Assembly (NCBI GenBank): GCA_036821905.1
Contig: DAISIR010000025.1
Coordinates: 1 to 36,311, forward strand
DNA length: 36,311 bases
Direction of reading: 5' to 3'
Origin: Brooklawnia sp937867175
GTDB lineage: Bacteria; Actinomycetota; Actinomycetes; Propionibacteriales; Propionibacteriaceae
The notes under the pieces were generated by a model. The model was given only the letters and a program-made list of their open reading frames with translations, did not search any database and was not told where the DNA came from. Each line of letters begins with the position of its first letter. Within the stretch, counting starts at the first letter, position 1. The translations under genes were made by a program, and so were the position numbers. Below are positions 14,809 to 21,904 of the stretch, in pieces.

Positions 14809-16108
14809 CGAAGCTCAGCGACTACCCCGGGAAGAGCTCCGGGCGCTGCAGTCGCGCCGGCTGCAAGACCAGGTCGCCCGGATCTACGACCGAGTTGGGT
14901 GGTATCGGCGGCGGCTGGCCGACAGCGGCGTCCACGCCGATCAGATCGGGTCGCTGGCAGACCTGGCCCGGCTGCCGTTCACCGCCAAGTCCGACCTGCG
15001 CGAGGTCTTTCCGTTCGGGCTGAGCGCGGTGCCGCAAGGCGAACTGGTTGAGGTGCACATGTCGTCGGGCAGCACCGGCAAGCCGGTGGTCAACGCCTAC
15101 ACCCGCGGTGACCTGGAGCTTTGGGGCGACATGATGGCCCGGACGCTGGACATGGGTGGGGTCGGGGCTGACGACATCGTGCAGAACACCTTCGGTTACG
15201 GGCTGTTCACCGGCGGCTTCGGCGTCCACTACGGCGCAGAGGCGATCGGTGCGCTGGTGCTGCCGATCTCGTCAGGCAACACCCGCCGCCAGCTGGATAC
15301 CATCGCCGACTTCGGGACGACCACGCTGACCGGTACGCCGTCCTACGCCCTCTACCTGGCCGAGTACGCCCGCGAGAACGGTGTCGATCCCAGGTCGTTC
15401 GGCTTGAAGCGCGGCTTCTTCGGCGCCGAACCGTGGAGCGAGCCGATGCGCGCCCAGATTGAGGACGACTGGGGCATTGAGGCGTTCGACATCTACGGGC
15501 TGACCGAGATCATCGGGCCCGGCGTCGGCTCCGAGTGCCGCGAGCACGACGGTCTGCACCTCCAGGAGGACCACTTCTACCCGGAGGTGGTCGACCCGGA
15601 CACCGGGCTTGAGGTACCGCCCGGCGAGACCGGTGAACTGGTGCTGACCACCCTGACCAGGCAGGGCACACCGTTGCTGCGTTACCGCACCCGCGACGTC
15701 ACCTATCTGATCGACGAGCCCTGCCCGTGCGGCCGGACGTCGCGGCGCATCCATCGACTGATGGGCCGCACCGACGACATGTTGATCATCCGGGGTGTCA
15801 ACATCTTCCCCCAGCAGGTGGAGGAGGTGCTGCTGCGGGCTCAGGGCACCGCACCGCACTACCAGTTGGTGGTTGACCGGCACGGCAGCATGGACAGCCT
15901 GGAGGTGGAGGTCGAGATGACCGTCGAGGCGTTCTCCGACGACCTGGGCGACGTGCTGGCGCTGGAGCGCCGCATTGAAGACGACCTGCGGTCGGCCCTC
16001 GGCATCCAGGCCAGATGTGTGCTGGTGAACCCGAAAACCGTGGAACGCGCCATCACCGGCAAGGCGGTCCGTACGATCGACCGCAGGGAGGTGAAGACCC
16101 ATGTCTGA
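14798..16108 (+). CDS. paaK: Phenylacetate-CoA ligase family enzyme
   Basis: A 436-aa AMP-forming ligase of the PaaK family, usual length. It shows the ATP-binding motif SSGSTGKPVV near residues 87-96, the A5 motif YGLTEIIGPGVG, the C-terminal hinge RTDDMLIIRGVNIFPQQVEE and a small C-terminal domain. It would interconvert arylacetate and arylacetyl-CoA. Beside IorAB it may release the acid from the CoA thioester or reactivate exogenous arylacetate. The ATG at 14798 has AGGAGG seven bases upstream; a frame-open ATG at 14771 lacks this. Confidence 0.88.
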   Translation: MWNDEAQRLPREELRALQSRRLQDQVARIYDRVGWYRRRLADSGVHADQIGSLADLARLPFTAKSDLREVFPFGLSAVPQGELVEVHMSSGSTGKPVVNAYTRGDLELWGDMMARTLDMGGVGADDIVQNTFGYGLFTGGFGVHYGAEAIGALVLPISSGNTRRQLDTIADFGTTTLTGTPSYALYLAEYARENGVDPRSFGLKRGFFGAEPWSEPMRAQIEDDWGIEAFDIYGLTEIIGPGVGSECREHDGLHLQEDHFYPEVVDPDTGLEVPPGETGELVLTTLTRQGTPLLRYRTRDVTYLIDEPCPCGRTSRRIHRLMGRTDDMLIIRGVNIFPQQVEEVLLRAQGTAPHYQLVVDRHGSMDSLEVEVEMTVEAFSDDLGDVLALERRIEDDLRSALGIQARCVLVNPKTVERAITGKAVRTIDRREVKTHV

Positions 16109-16559
16109 ATCCGGTTCGCCGAACGGCTCGACCGAAACCTGGCTGGTGGACGACCGCGTCGTCCTGCTGGACCAGATCTCGGTCTTCTTGGAGAACCGGC
16201 CCGGCAGTCTGGCTGCCGCGGCCGCAGCGCTGGCCGATGCCGGCACCAACCTGCGTGCGTTGAGCATCGCCGAGACCGAACGCTTCGGGATCGCGCGTTT
16301 GATCGCCGACGACACCGAACAGGCGCTGGCTACCCTCCAGCAGGCCGGCTTCACCTCGCGGGTGAGCAAGGTCTTCGGGATTCAGGTGCCAGACCGGCCC
16401 GGTGGGCTGGCGCACCTGCTTCAGGTCTTCGACGGCGAGGTGAACGTGGAGTACATGTACGCCGACCTGAAGGGCGTGGGCGCAAACTCGTTGATGATCA
16501 TGAAGTTGGAGCCGGTCGAGGTGGCGGTGAAACTCCTGGCGGACGCCGGGCTTCACTGA
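16101..16559 (+). CDS. Tandem ACT-domain protein of the ior cluster
   Basis: A 152-aa protein with two ACT domains. The first begins LDQISVFLENRPGSLAAA near residue 22 and the second FGIQVPDRPGGLAHLL near 92; both have the RPG turn that shapes amino-acid binding sites. A hydrophilic N-terminus of about 18 residues precedes them. It overlaps paaK by 8 bp and has GGAGGTG upstream. ACT proteins beside phenylacetate-CoA ligase and IorAB recur in anaerobes and are presumed to sense aromatic or branched amino acids. No DNA-binding domain is present, so any control is likely by protein contact. Confidence 0.85.
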   Translation: MSESGSPNGSTETWLVDDRVVLLDQISVFLENRPGSLAAAAAALADAGTNLRALSIAETERFGIARLIADDTEQALATLQQAGFTSRVSKVFGIQVPDRPGGLAHLLQVFDGEVNVEYMYADLKGVGANSLMIMKLEPVEVAVKLLADAGLH

Positions 16560-16580
16560 CCTGGCACCAGAGCTGCCATC

Positions 16581-17234
16581 ATGGAAGCCATGAGTGATGC
16601 AGGGGCACGCGTCCAGTTGCCCGGCAAATTGGTGGACGCGAAGGCCGTCGTGCTGCTGTCGCCGTGCCGGTTGGACGACGCCGTTGCCCCCGTTGAGGTC
16701 CTGCTCCAGGAAGGCCTCGGCGTGGTCAGCGTCCCGGCGGCCGGACCGCTCACCCCCGCGATGTTGCGCGCTACTTTCGGCCGCCGGTTGACGGTTGGCG
16801 TCCACGACCTGCTTTCGGTAGACCAGGCCCAGTGGGCCGTCGAGCAGGAGGCGGCGTTCGCCTTGACGATGGGGCGTCCGGAGGCCACCGCGGTACTCAG
16901 CGTGGCCGGGCTGCCCGAATTGCCCGCCGCCCTCACTCCCCACGAGGTGGACGCGGCTTGGCGCGCCGGTGCTGCGGGGGTTCAGGTGGTGCCGGCCAAT
17001 GCCTTCGGCAATGCGTACGCCGCCCAATTGGGTGCGCTGGTTCCCGAGGCGAGGCTCGTGGCGCGGGGCGCGGAGTCGTCCTACGAGGTCAAGGCCTGGC
17101 TGGGCGCCGGGGCGGTCGCGGTCTGTCTGGCTGAGAAGCTCCTAGGGGACTCCTTACGTCGAGGGAATCTCTCTTCTTTTCGGACGCGAGCGCGAGCCTC
17201 CGTGGACGCGATTCGCTCACCTCGCGTTGACTAG
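16581..17234 (+). CDS. KDPG-aldolase-like protein lacking the catalytic lysine
   Basis: A 217-aa protein whose second half follows the Eda (KDPG/KHG aldolase) TIM-barrel order: ALTPHEVDAAWRAGAAGVQVVPAN, then ARLVARGA, then the C-terminal LGAGAVAVCLAEKLLGD. At the Schiff-base position, where the family has a Lys (KFFPA or KLFPA), this protein has Gln (VQVVPA). The early catalytic Glu region is also not recognisable, so aldolase activity is doubtful. The last 30 residues are basic and unlike the family. It starts 21 bp after the ACT gene, with ATG at 16581 or 16590; neither has a strong ribosome site. Possible roles are a ligand-binding or structural derivative. Confidence 0.6.
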   Translation: MEAMSDAGARVQLPGKLVDAKAVVLLSPCRLDDAVAPVEVLLQEGLGVVSVPAAGPLTPAMLRATFGRRLTVGVHDLLSVDQAQWAVEQEAAFALTMGRPEATAVLSVAGLPELPAALTPHEVDAAWRAGAAGVQVVPANAFGNAYAAQLGALVPEARLVARGAESSYEVKAWLGAGAVAVCLAEKLLGDSLRRGNLSSFRTRARASVDAIRSPRVD

Positions 17235-17287
17235 GCGATTTAGCAAGCCCGCCGCATGGCAACCAGGTCAACTGGGACAACCGCCAC

Positions 17288-17317
17288 TTGAGTTCTGGTT
17301 TAGCTTACGTTTAAGCT
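17288..17317 (+). promoter_or_regulatory. Candidate promoter with overlapping palindrome
   Basis: TTGAGT at 17288-17293 and TAAGCT at 17312-17317 are 18 bp apart and precede the cell-wall gene pair. The -10 forms one arm of an inverted repeat, AGCTTA (17302-17307) with TAAGCT (17312-17317), which could be a repressor site covering the -10. Confidence 0.4.
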
Positions 17318-17351
17318 CTTCTCAGATTCCGATAGGACTGGGAGAAGACAC

Positions 17352-18383
17352 GTGGCCGCACGCCGAGCAATCCGTGACAGCGAGACACCCGAGGACCCCA
17401 CTCTCATGGCATTTCGGCGCGGTTCCGCGCGCCGGGCTTTCGTCGACGATGCGACCGATGACGTGCTGTGCAGCGTCGGGTCGGCTTCGGCAGCGCGCCG
17501 CCTCGTCGCCGAGCCGATCGGATTCGATGCCGATGAGCCGCTGACCAGCACACGTCGGCTGCCCCGCATCACCGAAACCGCGCAGCCGGTGAAGGCGGCC
17601 AAAGACTCGGTCCGCTTGCGTCGCGGTCTGCTCGGCGTTGCTGCTGCGGCCACCGCCAGCGCCGCCCTGGTGCTGCCGAGCGCGATGAGCACCGTCACCG
17701 CCCAGCCCGCCACGATCGACGCCGCCACGGTCGAACGGACTGTCGCCGTCAGCCGCAGCGTCGAGCGCGCCGAACTTGTCACGCCGGTGACCGAGGCTGA
17801 GGCGCAGGCCAGCGCAGACGCCGAGGCCGCCGTGCTCGCCGAGCAGGAGCGCCTCGCGGCCGCCGAGGAGGCCGACCGTGCTGCCGAGGCCGCCCGCATC
17901 GCGGAGGAGGAGCGGTTGGCTGCCGAGGCGAAGGCTGCCGAGGAGGCGGCCGCAGCCCAGACCGCGGCGGCGGCGACCACCACCAACCAAGCCGGCAGCA
18001 CCTACACCGGCGTGCCCACCGCCCCAGCAGTGAGCTCCGGCACCTGCGCCTACGGGGACGGCTCAAACCTCGGCCTCACCTACCAGGCCCAGGCTGCCTT
18101 CCAGGTCATCTGCGCGCAGTTCCCGAACGTGACCAGCTACGGTGGCTGGCGCGCCAGCGCCGACGACCACGGCGCCGGCCAGGCGATCGACATCATGATC
18201 AGCGGCTCGGCGGGCTGGGACATCGCCAACTTCTTGGTTGCCAACGCCAGTGCGCTGCACGTCGAATACGTCATCTACTCCCAGCAGATCTGGGGCAACT
18301 GGGGCGGCGGCTTCACCTACATGGAAGACCGCGGTTCGATCACCCAGAACCACTACGACCACGTGCACGTAACGATCCGCTGA
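17352..18383 (+). CDS. Exported coiled-coil protein with VldE/ARB_07466-like C-terminal domain
   Basis: A 343-aa protein. Residues 1-90 are hydrophilic and arginine-rich with the motif DEPLTSTRRLPRIT near 61-74. Next come a hydrophobic helix at about 92-113 (signal peptide or anchor), a linker with VSRSVERAELVTPVTEAEA, and an Ala/Glu-rich coiled coil at about 145-205. The C-terminal domain of about 110 residues contains SYGGWR, DDHGAGQAIDIMI, IYSQQIWGNWGG and HYDHVHVTIR, with a DxH...D and HxDHxH arrangement like zinc peptidases or VanY/VldE-type cell-wall proteins. The GTG at 17352 has GGGAG seven bases upstream. Its N-terminal two thirds are paralogous to the next gene. A role in peptidoglycan modification is likely. 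Confidence 0.8.
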   Translation: MAARRAIRDSETPEDPTLMAFRRGSARRAFVDDATDDVLCSVGSASAARRLVAEPIGFDADEPLTSTRRLPRITETAQPVKAAKDSVRLRRGLLGVAAAATASAALVLPSAMSTVTAQPATIDAATVERTVAVSRSVERAELVTPVTEAEAQASADAEAAVLAEQERLAAAEEADRAAEAARIAEEERLAAEAKAAEEAAAAQTAAAATTTNQAGSTYTGVPTAPAVSSGTCAYGDGSNLGLTYQAQAAFQVICAQFPNVTSYGGWRASADDHGAGQAIDIMISGSAGWDIANFLVANASALHVEYVIYSQQIWGNWGGGFTYMEDRGSITQNHYDHVHVTIR

Positions 18384-18416
18384 CGGCAACTTGCCAGGCA
18401 CAGAAGGAGCGATCCC

Positions 18417-19460
18417 ATGAGCGCACGACGAGCACTGACAGAGCCGATGGAAGTTGGCTTCGCGGTTGAGGTGGCTTGCGCGCGACGCGCCACGCCCAGC
18501 CCCGCATTGGTGGACGACACGCTGTCAAGCGTGCGTTCCAGCAGCCGACGAGCCATCGCCGCGCCGCTCAGCTTCGAGCCGGACGAGCCACTGGACAGCA
18601 CCCGCACGCTGCCCAGGGTCACCGTCGGCGGTCCGCAGCCGCGGCGTTCGACTTCCCGCCTGCAGCGCAGTCTGCTGTCGATCGCGGCCGCTGCGACCGC
18701 CGGCGCGGCACTGATCGTCCCCAGCCTGTCCAGCCAGGTCACCGCCGCCGAGGTGATCACCACGCCGGCCGCTGCAGTCAACATCCCCGTGTCGCGGCAG
18801 GCGGAGCGTCTCGAACTGGTCGCCCCGGTCACTGAGGACGAAGCCATCGCGGCCGAACAGGCGCGGTTGGCGGAGGAGGCTCGCCTCGCCGAGCAGGCCC
18901 GGTTGGCCGAGCAGGCGGAGCAGGCTCGGGTGGCAGAAGAGGCCCGGTTGGCTGAGGAAGCCCGGTTGGCCGAGGAAGCGCGGGTGGCAGAGGAGGCCCG
19001 CCTCGCCGAGCAGGCACGGCAGGCCGAACAGGCTGCCGCCGCCCAGAACACCAGCACCAGCCAGTCGGCGACCGCCGCCACAGTTCAGACGCCGATCGTG
19101 TCCGGCTCCGCCAGCGGTACCGCCCAGGGTGCGGTCAGCTTCGCGCTCGCCCAGGTGGGCAAGGCCTACGAGTGGGGCGCCACCGGCCCCAACGCCTACG
19201 ACTGCTCCGGCCTGATGGTCGCCGCCTACCAGTCGGTGGGGGTCGGTCTGCCCCGCACCAGCGGCGCCATGATGTCGGCCGGCTACGCCGTCTCATACGC
19301 CGACCTGCAGCCCGGTGACCTGATCATCTCGTACGGAGGTGGCCATGTCGGCATGTACATCGGAAACGGCCAGATGGTGCACTCGTCCACCTATGGCGTC
19401 GGGGTCATCGTCAGCTCGCTCAGCGGGTACACCATCGACGCGATGCGCCGGGTGGCCTGA
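18417..19460 (+). CDS. Exported coiled-coil NlpC/P60 peptidoglycan hydrolase
   Basis: A 347-aa protein. It repeats the architecture of the upstream neighbour: a 1-84 hydrophilic extension with DEPLDSTRTLPRVT, a hydrophobic helix at about 85-105, IPVSRQAERLELVAPVTEDEA, then a coiled coil at about 142-208 made of near-identical ARLAEE/ARLAEQ units. The C-terminal NlpC/P60 domain has the catalytic triad Cys263 (in YDCSGLMV), His311 (in GGHVGMYIG) and His323 (in MVHSST). It should cleave stem-peptide bonds in peptidoglycan outside the membrane. The ATG has AAGGAG seven bases upstream and lies 33 bp after the previous gene, so they are probably co-transcribed. Confidence 0.9.
   Translation: MSARRALTEPMEVGFAVEVACARRATPSPALVDDTLSSVRSSSRRAIAAPLSFEPDEPLDSTRTLPRVTVGGPQPRRSTSRLQRSLLSIAAAATAGAALIVPSLSSQVTAAEVITTPAAAVNIPVSRQAERLELVAPVTEDEAIAAEQARLAEEARLAEQARLAEQAEQARVAEEARLAEEARLAEEARVAEEARLAEQARQAEQAAAAQNTSTSQSATAATVQTPIVSGSASGTAQGAVSFALAQVGKAYEWGATGPNAYDCSGLMVAAYQSVGVGLPRTSGAMMSAGYAVSYADLQPGDLIISYGGGHVGMYIGNGQMVHSSTYGVGVIVSSLSGYTIDAMRRVA
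18849..19032 (+). repeat. Degenerate 18-bp/6-residue coiled-coil repeat array
   Basis: About ten head-to-tail copies encode variants of A-R-L/V-A-E-E/Q. The DNA units differ at synonymous sites (GCCCGGTTGGCC against GCTCGCCTCGCC), so the array is old enough to have diverged, or is kept diverse, while the peptide pattern is retained. It forms the spacer between membrane helix and hydrolase domain. Confidence 0.75.
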
Positions 19461-19471
19461 GCCTGAGGATT

Positions 19472-19496
19472 CCCCTGCGGGGCATTTGGCTCCCCG
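19472..19496 (+). terminator. Weak alternative hairpins after the NlpC/P60 gene
   Basis: CCCC-TGC-GGGG (19472-19482), or alternatively CGGGG (19478-19482) with CCCCG (19492-19496), can form just after the stop. The stems are only 4-5 bp, so this is a weak candidate. Confidence 0.25.
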
Positions 19497-19512
19497 ACAA
19501 GGATCGCGTGGT

Positions 19513-19518
19513 TAAGTT
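19513..19518 (+). promoter_or_regulatory. Candidate -10 box (TAAGTT) for leaderless pgi mRNA
   Basis: TAAGTT fits TANNNT and is six bases before the pgi ATG at 19525. No Shine-Dalgarno is present between them, which supports a leaderless transcript. Confidence 0.5.
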
Positions 19519-19524
19519 AGTGCC

Positions 19525-21198
19525 ATGCGTACTCCGGTTGATGCCACCACCACTCAGGCGTGGGCTGATCTGACTCGGCTCCACGACCAACTCCACGTCG
19601 ATTTCCGGGACTGGTTTGCCACAGATCCAGACCGGGCCAAGCGGTTCTCGCTAAGTGCCGCCGACCTGTTCGCGGACTTGTCCAAGAACTACCTGACAGA
19701 CGAGGTACGCGACGCGCTCGTGCGGTTGGCCGAGCAGACCGGCGTCGCCGAGCACCGCGATGCGATGCTGGCCGGCGAGCGGATCAACACCACCGAGAAC
19801 CGGTCGGTGCTGCACACGGCCCTGCGGCTGCCCGCAGATGCGTCGCTTGATGTCGAGGGGACCGACGTCGTCGTCCAGGTCCATGAGGTGCTCGACCGCA
19901 TGTATGCGTTCGCCGATCGGGTGCGCAGCGGTGAGTGGGTGGGCGTCACCGGCAAACCCCTCACCACCATCGTCAACATCGGCATCGGCGGCTCCGATCT
20001 GGGCCCGGTGATGGTCTACGAGGCCCTGAAACCGTACAAGCAGGACGGCATCGAGTGCCGGTTCATCAGCAACATCGATCCCGCCGACATGTTCGAGAAG
20101 ACCCACGACCTCGATCCTGAAACCGTGCTGTTCATCGTGGCGTCCAAGACGTTCACCACCTTGGAGACGATGACCAACGCCCGGATGGCCAAGAACTGGC
20201 TGATCAACTCGCTGCAGACCGCAGACATCATCGACAGCTCCGACCAGGCTCGTGCCGACGCCATCCGTCGCCACTTCGTGGCGGTCTCGACCAACCTCGA
20301 GAAGGTCGCCGAGTTCGGGATCGACCCCGAGAACGCGTTCGGCTTCTGGGACTGGGTGGGTGGACGCTACTCTGTCGATTCGGCGGTCGGCCTCGCCGAC
20401 GTCATCGCGCTCGGCCCCGACAACTGGCGCCGCTTCCTCGCCGGCTTCCACGCCATGGACGAGCACTTCCGCACCGCGCCCTTCGCCGAGAACCTGCCGG
20501 TGATGATGGCGATGCTGAACGTCTGGTACAACAATTTCTACGGGTCCCAGTCGCATGCCGTGCTGCCGTACGCGCAGTACCTGCACCGTTTCGCGGCCTA
20601 CCTGCAGCAGCTCACCATGGAGTCCAATGGCAAGCGGACGCGCTGGGATTCGTCCCCGGTGACCACTCAGACCGGTGAGGTCTTCTGGGGGGAGCCCGGC
20701 ACCAACGGCCAACACGCCTTTTATCAGCTGATCCACCAGGGCACCAAGGTGATCCCGGCCGACTTCATCGCGGTCGCCACCCCCGGCCACGCGCTGCGCG
20801 AGGGTGGCACCGACGTGCATGCGCTCTTCCTGTCGAACTTCTTCGCCCAGACCGCGGCACTGGCATTCGGCAAGACCGAGGACGAGGTCCGGGCCGAGGG
20901 CACCGCCGAAGATATCGTCGCGGCCCGCGTCTTCCCGGGCAACAAGCCGACCACTTCGATCATGGCGGCCGAGTTGAGCCCGCGCGTGCTCGGTGAGTTG
21001 ATCTCACTCTACGAGCACATCACCTTCGTGGAGGGCGTCGTCTGGGGCGTCAACTCGTTCGACCAGTGGGGTGTCGAGCTCGGCAAGAAGCTGGCCAACC
21101 AGATCGCCCCCGCGGTCACTGGTGACGATGAGGCGCTGGCCGCGCAGGACTCGTCCACGCAGAACCTGATCCATTACTACCGCGCCAACCGCAGCTGA
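19525..21198 (+). CDS. pgi: Glucose-6-phosphate isomerase
   Basis: A 557-aa enzyme of the classical PGI family, matching the usual length of about 550. It has the SIS-domain phosphate site IGIGGSDLGPVMV, SKTFTTLET, the signature WVGGRYSVDSAVG, and the second signature VNSFDQWGVELGKKLA containing the active-site Lys. It interconverts glucose 6-phosphate and fructose 6-phosphate in the cytoplasm. The start is ATG at 19525 with a -10 box six bases upstream. The next two plus-strand genes also have their own leaderless-type boxes, so this stretch is probably not a single simple operon. Confidence 0.97.
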   Translation: MRTPVDATTTQAWADLTRLHDQLHVDFRDWFATDPDRAKRFSLSAADLFADLSKNYLTDEVRDALVRLAEQTGVAEHRDAMLAGERINTTENRSVLHTALRLPADASLDVEGTDVVVQVHEVLDRMYAFADRVRSGEWVGVTGKPLTTIVNIGIGGSDLGPVMVYEALKPYKQDGIECRFISNIDPADMFEKTHDLDPETVLFIVASKTFTTLETMTNARMAKNWLINSLQTADIIDSSDQARADAIRRHFVAVSTNLEKVAEFGIDPENAFGFWDWVGGRYSVDSAVGLADVIALGPDNWRRFLAGFHAMDEHFRTAPFAENLPVMMAMLNVWYNNFYGSQSHAVLPYAQYLHRFAAYLQQLTMESNGKRTRWDSSPVTTQTGEVFWGEPGTNGQHAFYQLIHQGTKVIPADFIAVATPGHALREGGTDVHALFLSNFFAQTAALAFGKTEDEVRAEGTAEDIVAARVFPGNKPTTSIMAAELSPRVLGELISLYEHITFVEGVVWGVNSFDQWGVELGKKLANQIAPAVTGDDEALAAQDSSTQNLIHYYRANRS

Positions 21199-21217
21199 GC
21201 GGTTTGTCGCCCGAACA

Positions 21218-21223
21218 TAGGGT
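21218..21223 (+). promoter_or_regulatory. Candidate -10 box (TAGGGT) for the SanA-like gene
   Basis: TAGGGT fits TANNNT and lies seven bases before the ATG at 21231. A GGTGAG overlapping it could alternatively act as a weak ribosome site if transcription comes from upstream. Confidence 0.4.
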
Positions 21224-21230
21224 GAGCAGT

Positions 21231-21875
21231 ATGCGCATCTTGTGGCGCCTGCTGCTCGCCCTTGTTTTGCTGGCTGCGTTGGTGGTCGGTGGCCCTTGGC
21301 TGTTGGTGCAGTTCCTGACGCTGGGACGCACCTGGACCAGCGCGGACGAGGCGCCGGCCCGCGACGTCGTCCTGGTGATGGGCGCGGCCACCCGCAACGG
21401 GCTGAGCCCGTCGCCCTACCTACAGGCGCGCCTCGACCTGGCGTTGGAGCTGTGGCAGCAGGGCAAGGTGAAGGTCTTCATCGTCTCGGGCAGCACCAGC
21501 GACAACGAGCCCGCGGTGATGCAGGAGTACCTGATCGAGAACGGCGTGGACGCTGACGACATCGTCCAGGACACTGACGGCAACGACTCCTACTCGTCCT
21601 GCATCAGGGCGGGGGAGCGGTTCGGGGTGAGCGCGCTTACGGTGGTGACGCAGAGCTACCATGTGCCGCGCACCGTCGCCACCTGTCGGCTGGTCGGGGT
21701 GGACGCGATCGGCGTCGGTGACGACACGCGGGCCAAGGACGCCACTTGGCGCAGCTACCAGCGGCGCGAGTTGGTCGCCAATATGAAGATGGTCGTCGAC
21801 GTCGTCGTGCAACGCGAGGTCGGCCAGGCCGGTTTCGATTCAGCCGTCCAGGATGCGCTTGCCAGGCACAGCTGA
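21231..21875 (+). CDS. SanA/YdcF-type (DUF218) membrane protein
   Basis: A 214-aa protein with one N-terminal helix (LLLALVLLAALVVGGPWLLV) and a DUF218 domain: VVLVMGAATRNGLSPSPYL, KVFIVSGS, DIVQDTDGNDSYSSC, VVTQSYHVPRTV. SanA-type members affect envelope permeability and vancomycin sensitivity in enterobacteria; the biochemical activity is not established. The ATG at 21231 is preferred because the helix follows directly and a -10-like box sits seven bases ahead; a TTG at 21204 would add nine polar residues. It lies between pgi and the UDP-glucose dehydrogenase gene, consistent with an envelope role. Confidence 0.85.
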   Translation: MRILWRLLLALVLLAALVVGGPWLLVQFLTLGRTWTSADEAPARDVVLVMGAATRNGLSPSPYLQARLDLALELWQQGKVKVFIVSGSTSDNEPAVMQEYLIENGVDADDIVQDTDGNDSYSSCIRAGERFGVSALTVVTQSYHVPRTVATCRLVGVDAIGVGDDTRAKDATWRSYQRRELVANMKMVVDVVVQREVGQAGFDSAVQDALARHS

Positions 21876-21891
21876 TCGACCCGGTCACGGT

Positions 21892-21897
21892 TAGGCT
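21892..21897 (+). promoter_or_regulatory. Candidate -10 box (TAGGCT) for leaderless ugd mRNA
   Basis: TAGGCT fits TANNNT and is seven bases before the GTG at 21905, with no Shine-Dalgarno between. Confidence 0.45.
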
Positions 21898-21904
21898 GTC
21901 CAGC

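Noticed and set aside
18849..19032. CRISPR-like or satellite array
   Set aside because: The repeats are in frame, encode a heptad-like coiled coil and differ at synonymous sites; there are no spacers.
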